This document shows, piece after piece, positions 28,283 to 40,469 of a DNA stretch of 64,000 bases. A program made the translations under genes and the position numbers. How positions within the stretch are numbered: position 1 is the first letter of the stretch; each line of letters opens with the position of its first letter. Below the pieces are notes generated by a model. That model was not told the DNA's origin, did no database searches, and saw only the letters and a program-made list of their open reading frames with translations. The DNA lies in assembly GCA_023525715.1 (NCBI GenBank), contig CM042009.1, positions 125,702,819 through 125,766,818 of the forward strand, given 5' to 3'. This DNA comes from Cichorium intybus. Taxonomy: Eukaryota > Streptophyta > Magnoliopsida > Asterales > Asteraceae.

Positions 28283-29065
28283 TGTTGGATTAGGTGTGTA
28301 AGCCATAAACTATAATTGATATATATTTGAATCGATAGTAGGACAGTCTTTTTGGGTTGCCGCAAACCTAGCAATTCGATAGTAAGACTTTGAGAGAGGG
28401 AGAGATATATTGATTTATTATATGATTAATAAATCAAGATTAATAGTTTATTAATATATTGTAAGAATAATATATTAATTAGAAATAGTAATATTTAATT
28501 AATAGTTAAAAAAAATTAATTTGAATTAATTTTGGGATTAATTTGATTAATTAAAAGTGTAGGTGCCAAATTTTAAATGCTCAATAGTTGAACAATGGAC
28601 AATTATGGAAGGATAATGTTGGATGCAAATATAAGGATTTATCCTTATTATTTTCACCAATTATATAGTAGGTGATAAGGCTCTGAATTTCAGATAAAAT
28701 GTTTATCTAGTTTAAATTCAAATAATGCTTATCTGTAAAGTTTATCTCGTATCACCCTTGAGGCTATAAATATGCATCCATGGATCCCCATTATCTGCTC
28801 CATTTATCAAGATCCCTCTCATCTTTCTGTTGTCTTCCTGCTTGCTAGCTTGTGTGTGACTCATTTGAGGCACGCCGCTTGTGGTGGTTGGTTCCAAAAG
28901 ATCAACAAAAAGTATGTTATCTAAAATCCTTTTTAGTTAATATCGATTATACCTTTATGGTTCTTTAGATGTTCTTATTTATAGATTCAATTAGAGAAAA
29001 CATAAATCCTTAGGTTTCATGTGAACTTAAGTATTTAAGTTTATTTGTTTGCCTATTTCCTATCA
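28283..29065 (+). repeat. 5' LTR of L0 (copia)
   Basis: TGTTGGATTAGGTGTGTAAG at the start, CTATTTCCTATCA at the end, then GTGGTATCAGAGAA (29066-), a tRNA-Met primer site. The first ~25 bases match the LTR start of L1a read on the minus strand, so the two are related families. Confidence 0.85.
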
Positions 29066-29139
29066 GTGGTATCAGAGAATTTGGTGTTTTTTATTGAAAT
29101 ACTATAATTGTTGAATTGATTACATCAGAGTTTATAGAA

Positions 29140-29144
29140 ATTAA
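29140..29144. repeat. Target-site duplication of L1a (left)
   Basis: ATTAA here and at 43554-43558, flanking L1a exactly. Confidence 0.85.
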
Positions 29145-29883
29145 TGAAAGGTTTTCTGCAAATCTATGAACTAAAACCCTAAGTTCACATACAACCTAGA
29201 AAGGATCTATGTTTTCTTACTTTGAACATGTAACTAATTTCCTAAAGGCCAAATAAAATTACTAAAGAAATAAATCGGAAAAATTAACCTTTAGTTTAAT
29301 CTTGAAGCTAAGCAGCACAAGTGTCCTGCCTCAAATGAGATCACACCCAGGGAGCCAGAGGGATAGGTCACGAAAATTCCAGAGAGAACAGAAGAGAATA
29401 GCACTTGATTATGAGGTCCAGAGGTCCCTATTTATAGGCTACCAAATGACCCTTAGAGATAAACCTCGTTTGACTTTCAAACAGAGATAAACCCAATCTC
29501 TAAGCCATTTTCCGGATTATTCATACGCGCGCCGCGGCCTATACATTTGCGCGCCGCGCGTGTTAATTCAACTATTGAATTGGAACAACTTTACCCCCTG
29601 TCCTCCTGATTAATCTAATTAATGCCACAGAAATTAATCCAATTAATTCCTGATTAATTATTAATCAATTAATATAGTTTCTAATTAATATATTATCACT
29701 TTAATATATTAACAAACTATTTCTTTTATTCCTATTGATTTATTAATCACATAATAAATCAACCTTTCTCTCTCTTGTAATTTCTACCAAACCTCTAGTT
29801 ATGAGGGCAACCCAAATGGACTTTGCTACTATTACTTAGGTAAATACTAATTATTAGTCATGGCTTAGACACCTAATCCAACA
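29145..29883 (-). repeat. 3' LTR of L1a
   Basis: Read on the minus strand it runs TGTTGGATTAGGTGTC to ACCTTTCA and is nearly identical to 42850-43553 apart from an indel near 29630-29665. It contains CpG-dense words (29525-29561). The plus-strand 62-codon frame at 29302-29490 is antisense and appears again in the other LTR; it is not a gene. Confidence 0.9.
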
Positions 29884-32800
29884 GTCTCCCACTTGGATAA
29901 GTCTATGACTATAATTGCCAATTTAACCTCTAATTAATCAGCAAACTGTAGCTTCCTAGAAACTGCTGCCGAACTCTGACCCAGTCAGTTCTGTCCATAG
30001 ATAAGTGATCAGATGATCCTCCGTCCAACAAGATATTTTCAGACATGAGACATGGATTGAGATCAATCTCTGTCTGACACACTGTTTCCCGATTTCCGAT
30101 TTTGCATATGACATAAGACTTCTAATTGAACATATCAATTCAGTCCTGGCTGGCCAGCACTTTAGTCAACTTCAAAATCATCGAGAGGCCTACATATATC
30201 TGTTTCCCGTCAGGGTCAAGGGACGAATAAGCTTCGACTCATATGCTTATATCTTTTACCAGACAAATCACTCACAACAGCACGTTTTATAACACCGAGT
30301 TACCGATGCGTTTTCGTACTATCAATGAACAACCGCCTCGTAAATTATAACTCATATCTCTCCACTTCAAGATCATAATATATTATCGTCTCAATATTGC
30401 TCGTGATGTAATCCATGAAACAATCTATTGAGCGTGGGTTTATCCAATACTCAAATCTCCATTTCCAAGTACTCATGAATGTTGCAGCAATCTTATTGCA
30501 ATGTCTAACTCCTTAGACAATCTACAAACCAATTCATAACAGTCTTCCTTCATACTTACTCCCTAAAAGTATGAGCGACTGTGGATATTTGAATAATCCA
30601 ATTATTCAGGAAGTAAAACATGCGAAAGTGAAACATAAAATCTGACTGGCAGCTACTCCTGCTTATTACCAAGTCTCCACGAGGTAATCACCAAGTCGGA
30701 TTTATCATAACTATTATCGGTTTCTTATTCTCTATTAAACTTTCAATTCAAACCTTTTATATCTATGTCTATTTTAACTAAATGACCTATTTCACTCTTT
30801 CTATGTATCCAAGTGTCTAACACTTATACACTTTATTTCATATAATCTAATCGGATACTCTTCCGATGATATCTCAATTTGTCATTCTGTCTATTTCTCT
30901 TACAACTCCATTCTGGTGATGTGTAACGTGACTGCCCATGGTTCTCGAGGTCTTTAGTCTACATGACTTCACCCTAAGACTATTTCGAGGTATCGTGATG
31001 TGCCGGTGAACCACACACGCTCCATCAGAATGCCAACGAAACTCTTTAACCATGAAGTCTTACAGTACCACGTCCTGTTGTAAACAATTACTGATTTGAA
31101 AAACTCCTTTCAGATCATTCACCCTAATCATTTCCCAATGATTTCTCACGTGTGTTCAAAATCCATTTAGTATTCTCAGCCAGGTCATATCTTGTATCCA
31201 ACTCACTATGCTCTAAGCATCAAGTCATCAGTATATGTTCATAACACTTCTGATCGGTCCAAGAGGCTCGTGGAACCGGATGTAATCTCATTCCAAACCC
31301 TTTCGGGATCCGAAGGTTACTAATAATCCTTGTGTCATGACTTCCGGAAACCATTTCCTTTCGGTGACTCTTTGTTATGCATCTTGAATCTCATCAAGAT
31401 CATAGTCTCAATGGCTAGGTCTGTACTGTCAGTTTCATCTATCCGATAGATGTCTGTGAACTACGTGAGTATACTGCACATTCTTTATTTCTTTCATGCC
31501 AAGTCATCATACTTTGCAATGATAGGAAACTCCTTTCCTGGGGTTATGCATCTTGAATCTCATCAAGATCATATTGGCAGAATTTTGATCTATCTAATAA
31601 ATGTTCACAACCACCTGAGTATGTTGTATCTCTTAGAGTCTTTCATAGCGAACCATTTCTTAACACCAAGTCATTACACTTTGTAATGGTAAGAGACGTT
31701 TCCTAGAACCAGTATGTAACCCACATACAGTGACAGCAGATAACAACGATACTCCCACTGGCTTTGACACGATTATATGACTCTTTCGGACTATTCACAA
31801 AATCCAAAAGTTTTGGCACATTTTGCGAAACCAAAATCCAAACCTTTCTGACATATTAATGGAAATCTTTCAGGCTATTTACCAAATCCAAACCTTTTGG
31901 CATATTTTGAGAATCCGAATATCCTTTGCGAGATGCCCATGGGACGAATCCCGAGGCCATGTACCTTTTGTAATGGCATGCTCTATGTGAGTACCTATTA
32001 GTGTGTCGGTAAACCACACACGCTCCACTAACGACTCATACTATGCCACGCAGAATCCTCTCGGATTTCATCTTCTATTGAGAGTGCTTCTCTCGGAATC
32101 AATTGCTTGACTCCAAGTGATGACTCATTCAACAAGATGTTCTGTAAGTACATTTCTATGTTCCCTTCTTTTGATGATTCAATTACTCCCACTGGTTCCT
32201 AGACCAGTTGTAAAATCAATCAAACTGTCACATAGACTGTGTCTCGCGCTAAGGTTCTCTTATTTGGCAGCAATCAGGCTCACCAATGCTTCCCAGTAGT
32301 CGGATTACTTATCCGTACCATCTTTAGTGTTTTACCACTAATCTGTATGTCACCCAGGTCATAACTCCTTATGACGGTGACCTATACTGCTGGTCAAGCG
32401 AAGAGAGGGTATGTTAGGTTTAACAGGAATCCGATTCCTGGTCAAGGCCCAGTGGTGACTAAAGGGTCTTTCACTTGGCTAATCCCTGAACTCATTCAGG
32501 ATTATTTTTACTCCCACTGTTTTCTTAGAACTTGAGTCCTTTCAAAAGGACTCTTCATTCAAAGGATAACCGGGATGGCCAAGGAAACGACATTGCTGAT
32601 CAGTTTCAGGCTTGTCATGAGATTCGGACGAATGCTACATGACCCTAGACTTTCTATGTACTAGTGGGACGATCCTAGCTTTACATTTCAGACAGTGTCG
32701 GCATAACCTACTTAGTCTAAGACGTGGTCGGAATATGGTTTCTGCAGTCTGACTGGTTGAATATTCAATTAATTGAAATACTAATCGGAAATGTATCTTA

Positions 32801-34115
32801 TACATGGAGGATCAAAACTATTTCGATCAATGCTCCATTGTCTTCCCTAAGAGACATTATAACCATTAATGTTCTTGGAAGAGGATAAACTGTGAAACAT
32901 TTTCTCAGTCTATGTTGTCACTTAGGTTCTGTTGATCTTATACTTCCTTTGAAGTCCTTGAACACTTCAAGGTTCCAATCAATCGCTTATTCCGATAAGC
33001 GAAACCATATTTGTCAAACTATTTGGCAAAATATCATGAAGTATAACTAACCGTGTTCTATTCGAAGATTCGAGCAATACACAGTAACTTATGTGTCTGT
33101 TGCTTAAAATCTTAAGGTCTTTTACATCCCTATGTAAATTTATGACTTTGTTAATATTGTTCAAGACATGCAATCATCGCCTGACTCCAAATCAACTGAT
33201 TCCAAAATCCTATCCATTGGATCTTTGGGTGATTCATTTCTTGCCACAATTAATCTTATTAATCACTCAATTCATCATGTGACTCTAAGTCAAATGATTC
33301 CAAAGTCCTGTCCAACTGGACCTTTGGTTGAAGTGATTCTCATAAAATTCATTTTAACAATCATAAGGAACACAATTTATAAATCCAATCCCATTGGATG
33401 TGTCAACATTCAAGTTATTACCATTTATGCCATCAACACATTCACACAACATTTCGAGGAAAATTAAAACAATCATGTTTTAAAAGAAGATTTTTTTTAT
33501 TAAACCAGAATTATCCTCAGAACAATGTACTATGCGAATCCATTTCATACGCATCTATAAACTAATAACACGAACAAATATATTGCTTAACTCCAAAAAC
33601 TACACGAGCTCCAGATCCAATCCGGATATGCTCCTGTGCGATAACATCCCGCATCCAACAGGATCCGTGCATACAGAGCAAATGTGAAGACACATCCTGT
33701 ATCAAGGAAATGAGGATCAAGTGTTCCGAGGTTTTAAGATATTACTGAATTGCCAAAACTGTTCGACTTTGGAGCAATTTTCTAATCTTTCTGTGACTAT
33801 GTCCCACCTTGTGGATTCCCAGTTTGAAACTTCGAACAATCGATCCAGACGATCTGGATCATTCCTTGATGTGCCTCAATACTGGACTCAATCCTGAAGC
33901 AGCTAAATCAATGAAACTATGCTTCTCCATGAACGACTCATACAGAGTCGACATCGAATGTATTTCCACGATTGTCTTATCCGGTTACCCTTTCTGTTTA
34001 TATGGATGAACAGACCAGCGAGTCGAGCTAATGCTTAAATCCCAATCACAAAGGGAAACCAATTCTATACTGTTTGCCTATGTATCCCTCAATCTTGGGA
34101 ACATGCAAACTGGTG
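29884..34115 (-). other. Non-coding 3' interior of L1a, rich in short hairpins
   Basis: No long minus-strand frame. Perfect short hairpins include CATCTAT/ATAGATG (31436, loop 3), CATTACA/TGTAATG (31672, loop 3), GAGTCCTTT/AAAGGACTC (32534, loop 2), CCTTGAA/TTCAAGG (32956, loop 3), TCGCTTAT/ATAAGCGA (32983, loop 4) and GATCCAGA/TCTGGATC (33842, loop 3). A ~170-bp imperfect tandem duplication lies at about 31370-31700. Confidence 0.65.
30995..32031 (-). repeat. 34-nt covarying hairpin, copies 1 and 2 (L1a 3' interior)
   Basis: Copy 1 at 30995-31028: plus-strand arms GTGATG and CATCAG, 5 bp paired. Copy 2 at 31998-32031: arms TTAGTG and CACTAA, 6 bp. Both enclose the same 22-nt core, which on the sense (minus) strand contains GTGTGTGG, then TTYACC and GRCA. 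The copies are about 1 kb apart. Confidence 0.75.
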
Positions 34116-34269
34116 CTACTTCCTTCTAGCTTGCAACTTCAAGCTCTCTGAAGATCCTAGTTCGTTCCCATTTTCAACCAGTTCTCGAAACCTTTCCTCA
34201 ACATGTGCTAACTTATCTGACCCCAGGAATTCTAAATCCTTGCCAAACTCGGGGTCAATGATCAATAGC
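34116..34269 (-). pseudogene. L1a gag relic, distal piece
   Basis: Minus-strand frame with PEFGKDLEFLGSDKLAH and ERFRELVENGNE, ending at a stop at 34116. It continues the gag piece interrupted at 41307 by L2a. Short and without nucleic-acid-binding motifs; gag assignment rests on position after the leader and the upstream piece. Confidence 0.55.
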
Positions 34270-34274
34270 ATAAG

Positions 34275-34970
34275 TGTAACACCCGGTTTCACATACGAAG
34301 TACACCCAAAAATTTTTAAACAATTATACATCAAATTGGGTATACTTGTACTTAAACCATGGATCAAGATGTTAACATCACAATTAATTACACAAAAGGT
34401 ACTTACAAGTTTTAACCGAGCATTACAAATGAATCTAATACACTTAAAGGACAGACTCTAAACTTTTCCATCATTCTTTATCGCATGCCTTCCCCTATCA
34501 CAGCTACAGATACCTGCAAAACAACATAACACTCAAGTGTAAGCTTATAAAGCTTAGTGAGTAATCTCAATTACACTTCAGTAATCTCTCTCAGTATAGT
34601 TTCTCAACATTCTCCTTTGCTAATCTCATTAGCAAATATTCACCTTCTCTTAACTCTGAAACCTGCAAACATATTAACTTATAAACACCAGCTAATTATT
34701 AGTGTCATCAACTCAATAATAAGTATCACAACTGATACTACTCATAAACTCAATCACACACACTCGTATATACTCATTACACAATCAAATATAACAACCA
34801 TCATAGTAGTGGCAATCAAACTCCAAAACTCTTTAACTCACTCACTCTAGCATATACTCTGCTCTTATACTCAAATATAGACTGTAACCCGTCTCTCGTT
34901 ATCCACAAATAACAGAACTACTATAACTCTAAGCCACATCAATATCAACACAACACACACATATATGTAA

Positions 34971-35041
<71 letters not shown>

Positions 35042-35871
35042 CAAGGTATAACTCTTACTCAATTATTCGAAAGTACTCACCTGATATCGGTTTAGTGTGT
35101 GGAACCCTCAATTTACGCGTACCGGGCTCCTGTTCGCTAGACTTGGTTATATCACCATAGGTTAATTGCATTCTCCAACATCCACAATCATCTCAGTAAC
35201 ATCTACCTCAAAGATGTATCGATCAAAAGAGGAAAAAGGAGTATAAACGGTAAATATCAACTCTATATTTACCGAAACCTCCAAATCCACGGTTCTACTC
35301 ATTCAACCGTAGGAACTCGACAATAATCACACCAATAACTCTAAAGGCATCCACTAACAATCTACTAACAACATATATAACAATATATAACTAAATATCT
35401 TAAATCAAAGCTAGGGTTTCAAAACCCCCAAAATGAAGAAATCACTCACCTCGATGAATTAGGAATCAAGAGCGCGTTTGCAGGGTTAGATTCGAGTCTC
35501 TTTATGTTTCCCCATGAATCTCTAGCTTCAATTTGACAGAAAATCGCCTCTTTATGCTCTGAAATCGAATTGGGATCTATTTTTCCCGAAATGAGGGTTT
35601 CTGCACATTTAAAGGGTCTACACGCGTAACACGGGCCATGTTAATACAGCACGGCCCGTGTAACTCACGGATTCCCCTCAAAAATGGGTCTGTAGCTGAA
35701 CACGACCCGTGTTCTCTAAACACGACCCGTGTAACCTCTTTTTAGCATTTTTTAACCTCAAACTTCCTCCAAATGGGATTCTAACTACCCAAACTCATGC
35801 AACAATCTAACTAATCTTAATTACACTAAGATTATCTCAAAATTTCTCAAATTTAATAACACGGTATTACA
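34275..35871 (-). repeat. 3' LTR of L2a
   Basis: TGTAACACCCGG to GGTATTACA on the plus strand. Contains (TA)n at 34974-35040, the palindromic words ACACGGCCCGTGT and AACACGACCCGTGTT, and perfect hairpins TTTGCTAAT/ATTAGCAAA (34616, loop CTC), AGTATCA/TGATACT (34722) and CGGTAAATAT/ATATTTACCG (35248, loop 7). Confidence 0.9.
34974..35040. repeat. (TA)n inside the L2a 3' LTR
   Basis: 67 bases here against about 74 at the same place in the other LTR (40393-40466), so the array was present before insertion or arose in the template and has changed length since. Confidence 0.95.
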
Positions 35872-37911
35872 AGTTCTTACCCCCTTCAAAAGATTCCGTC
35901 CTCGGAATCTCTTGGAATAGGTATGGTTTATACAACCGTCTCACCACCGCAATCACACATCACGTATGATAATAATATTATCCTCTCGTCAGCTCATATG
36001 ACATGTACATACTGTCATATTTCATTTACTCATAATATAGGTAACGCCACTATCATCTTCATAAGATGATCTCTATAGTCAGATTGACTATCATCATTGC
36101 CACTTAGGCAAATCCTTACTCTTTTTAGAACATACCTTTTGTTTTATTTTTGTCGACAATCAGGTGTCTCACCTTACTCCTCAAGTGATACTTCAATCAC
36201 TATCCTCATTTATATACACTCATATTTATGGCTCACATCGAGTCATATTCTCAGTAGACCATCCATTATATTTGTATTATTAATCTTAATTAACTATTTA
36301 GAATTCAACTTCCATTCCAAATCTCGTTGAAATGATTTACTCTAACTCAATAAGAAAAACGGTCTCACCGTTTACAACTCATACTCTCTCAATTCATTCT
36401 TCCAAATCCAACATACCAGTTACGATTTCTCCTATTAACACATTCTCAGCGATCAGGGTAGGAGAAATACTCATACAGCATAAGGACATAGACATTAAAA
36501 TGTCTCACTCATGTCACACAATTTATCAACACTAAGATTAAAAATCTAGAATTAACAAAATATTATAAACAAATCTCGAGTTTCACTCACGCCTTCTCTG
36601 AATTTGTTATTTAACTCTCGACACTTTGGTCACGCAAGACCCGTTTCAGTTGTCTCATCACCACAACCGATTTCAACTTCTCCGAAAGCTCTTTTATCTC
36701 TAGTCCCATTTCAACACACACATTAGGTTTTTCACCCAATATACAACTTACAATTCTCAACCAAGAATGACTCCTCTTCATCCCAGTCCAACAACATACC
36801 TCATGTTGTTTCTCTCGATGTACTCACTTATTATATCATCTCTTATGTGGATAATCCACATCATATTCTCAATAAATCATTTACTCTATTAAACTCGATA
36901 ATTTATTATCAAATAAATTCTCAACACAACCATATATATTCCTTCTGACACACCATCAGTAAGGATTTTCTTCTCGTCATTTCTCCCTCGTTATCATCTC
37001 AATCTCCAATTCATCAAAATGACATAGAATAGGTGATATATACAACTCACTGAAATCTCTACACATGGCTCAAAATAATAAAATCTGACACCGCAATCTC
37101 TACAATGAGATTTTATCTCATTATCCAATTTACTAAAATAAAATATAACTCAACATTATTATAGCAATATCTACTATTCGTCGTCTCATACGAATAATAG
37201 TTTTGTCATCTCGACATTCACATATTTATCTCATTGGCAGTAATCGATTTGATTGCTAAGGAACGAATCCTATCAATCACAACCACAATTACTTTCCTCC
37301 TCTTTTAACTCATATCTTCTCATCATTTATATATAAAACTCTATCTCGTTCAACATGCAAGAAATCTCACACATTCTCAACACGACTACATTACAAACAT
37401 ACTTACTCACAGCATCACTTCTCAATAGTATTACTCACTGTATTATCTCACAGTACTCCCGTACTGTTACTCGACCTCTGAGTCGTCCCCTTCTCAACCC
37501 ACAAGATTTCAAGCCACACAAGCTTACTACTACGTTCTTAACTATCCACACGCAAGGATATTATATTTCTCATTACTTTGCATCACCATAAAGTACATGC
37601 CTGTTTACACACAAGCACAACTCTACAGTACCACTCCAGCTCAACTTATGGTACCCCGTACCATTCTCCTATCTCATTGTTCACACCATCTTATAGTGCA
37701 CCGTACTATTCTCAAAACTCGCCATTCATCGTTATCTTGTGGTACCTCGGACCATCCTCTGATCAGATCATGGTACCTCGTACCATTCTCAATCCATCTC
37801 CTCTTTGACTCTAGCGGGTCTCCGCTACGGTGTCGAGCCATATAGACTCACTATCACTTCTCATTTTGTCTGAGTCATATCAATTTTCATTACTCTAAAC
37901 AAAAGGTACTC

Positions 37912-38433
37912 ATTATGTGGTCTCACAGAAATATGTGATCTCAACCTTATCTACTCAATACGTGGCCCCACAGAATATGTTGTCTCCACCACGTTTATTC
38001 ATTATGTGGTCCCACAATATATGTGGTCTCAACCACCTTTACTTATATGTGACCCCACCAAATATGTGGTCTCAATCACACTTACTCAATATGTGACCCC
38101 ACCAAATATGTGGTCTCAATCACACTTACTCAATATGTGACCCCACCAAATATGTGGTCTCAATCTCACATACTCTATGTGTGACCCCACCAAATATGTG
38201 GTCTCAATCTCACTTACTCAATGTGTGACCCCACCAAATATGTGGTCTCAATCTCACTTACTCAATGTGTGACCCCACCAAATATGTGGTCTCAATCTCA
38301 CTTACTCAATGTGTGACCCCACTAAATATGTGGTCTCAATCTCACTTACTCAATGTGTGACCCCACCAAATATGTGGTCTCGATCTCACTTACTCAATGT
38401 GTGACCCCACCAAATATGTGGTCTCGATCACAT
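37912..38433. repeat. 44-bp minisatellite, about 12 copies
   Basis: The unit contains TGTGACCCCACC, AAATATGTGGTCTCAAT and a CTCACTTACTCAA-type spacer. The inner units are nearly identical, the first three diverged. Within each unit CCAC and GTGG (with flanking TGA/TCA) can pair, so it is itself a small hairpin. Not a CRISPR array: there are no unique spacers and the host is a eukaryote. Confidence 0.9.
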
Positions 38434-39249
38434 TCATTAGGTAATTAAACCAATCTCTAGGCCAATTAGGCCTACATAAACCACTCTAGGTTCTCTTAAT
38501 TATAACCACAAGGTACTCTTTATGTGGTTACTCGAGTGTCCTCTGACAACTCTGTCACAAATATCTCATTATGTGACAACTCCAAACCACACAATTCAAC
38601 TCTCAGTGTGTCAACTCATAATCAGTTATAGTGTGCAATCTACTACACACTTACCGTCTTTCTCAACTCATACTCTTTTGGCTATTTCAGCCATTCATTT
38701 TGACTAATCATAAGTACTAGTCATGTGGTCCCACAAAATATGTGGTCTCAACCACAAATTACTCATACGAAGAAATCTCATCACATTTATAAAACAAGTA
38801 ATATATTTTTCACCATGTATATTCTCATTATACACACTTCTCCATGGTTGCTAAATATTCGCCAAGCAACCACATATATTCTCAGTTATACATAATCACA
38901 AAGCACTCGTTATGTGATATGTAAATCTTACCTCAAATGGACACAAAATTATCATATCGATGTCGGTTACTACACTTTATAATCACACTTCTCTAACACA
39001 TGTAATTTCAATTGATCATTTACGTGTCCACATGTTTTACACATATTCTATTACATGTATTATTAACAATTAAATATGCGCGACTCGTTACAACTAACAT
39101 GTTAAGTAAAATTACTTACATACCTCATAGCAAGAAATCTTGTCTTCTCATTAGCTGAAACTTGCATACTTCGGATCTCAACTCTTGAGTGTACTCGGCT
39201 ACACTCACATGTCTCAACTCTTAGCTCATGCTCAACTTATGCTCATACT

Positions 39250-39440
39250 CTTTCTCATTATCTGTTGAAATTTCGCCTTATCCGAAATCTCATCTCATCA
39301 TTAGCTGGAATCTCACCATCAGCCGGAATCTCATCTTAATTTGTATCTCATCTCGTATTCAGCTGACATCTCATTATCAGCTGAAATTATTGTCTTCTCA
39401 TTAGCTGATATCTCATATCAGCCAAAATCTCAAAATATCA
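39250..39440. repeat. AGCTG(A)-ATCTCAT-CAGCTG repeat block
   Basis: Words of the form (T)CAGCTG or TTAGCTG alternate with ATCTCAT spacers about every 25 bases; adjacent words are complementary and form further small hairpins. Confidence 0.6.
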
Positions 39441-39693
39441 TCTCATCATCCACTATTGATCCAATCGGTGTGACCAATTCATCAACTCGTCCTCATCTGT
39501 CTCCATATCTATATTCACACACATAATATAACAAATAATAATTATAACAAAAAAGTTATACTCAACTAATACACTCACATCTGTAGCAATATCTTTTCCA
39601 AGCATGTGATAGGGGGTCTCTCTCTTCTCGGTTTAAGTCTAGGACTCTACACTCAAAGACCTAGTTTGCTTAAACCATGCTCTGATACCAACT

Positions 39694-40389
39694 TGTAACA
39701 CCCGGTTTCACATATGAAGTACATCCAAAAATTTTTAAACAATTATACATCAAATTGGGTATACTTGTACTTAAACCATGGATCAAGATGTTATCATCAC
39801 AATTAATTACACAAAAGGTACTTACAAGTTTTAACCGAGCATTACAAATGAATCTAATACACTTAAAGGACAGACTCTAAACTTTTCCATCATTCTTTAT
39901 CACATGCCTTCCCCTATCACAGCTACAGATACCTGCAAAACAACATAACACTCAAGTGTAAGCTTATAAAGCTCAGTGAGTAATCTCAATTACACTTCAG
40001 TAATCTCTCTCAGTATAGTTTCTCAACATTCTCCTTTGCTAATCTCATTAGCAAATATTCACCTTCTTTTAACTCTGAAACCTGCAAACATATTAACTTA
40101 CAAACACCAGCTAATTATTAGTGTCATCAACTCAATAATAAGTATCACAACTGATACTACTCATAAACTCAATCACACACACTCGTATATACTCATTACA
40201 CAATCAAATATAACAACCATCATAGTAGTGGCAATCAAACTCCAAAACTCTTTAACTCACTCACTCTAGCATATACTCTGCTCTTATACTCAAATATAGA
40301 CTGTAACCCGTCTCTCGTTATCCACAAATAACAGAACTACTATAACTCTAAGCCACATCAATATCAACACAACACACATATATATGTAA

Positions 40390-40469
<80 letters not shown>

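Larger units (their letters stand above)
35872..39693 (-). other. Non-coding interior of L2a, a chain of short hairpins
   Basis: No conserved protein frame on either strand. Perfect inverted repeats: AGATTCCG/CGGAATCT (35891, loop 4), ATCATCTT/AAGATGAT (36052, loop 3), ATAGTCA/TGACTAT (36075, loop 3), AAACGGT/ACCGTTT (36357, loop 3), AACAACAT/ATGTTGTT (36790), ATGTGGA/TCCACAT (36845, loop 3), AATGAGAT/ATCTCATT (37104, loop 3), ACAGTAC/GTACTGT (37450), ATGGTAC/GTACCAT (37648 and 37770, loop 3), TAACCACA/TGTGGTTA (38503), TGTCACA/TGTGACA (38553), TGGTTGCT/AGCAACCA (38845), GAGTGTA/TACACTC (39188). Confidence 0.75.

Noticed and set aside
37912..38433. CRISPR-like array of regular 44-bp units
   Set aside because: Whole units repeat with no unique spacers, it lies in a plant retrotransposon, and no cas genes are present.
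34557..40269. A 97-codon plus-strand frame present twice (34557-34850 and 39976-40269)
   Set aside because: It is the antisense of the L2a LTR; no similarity to any protein family.
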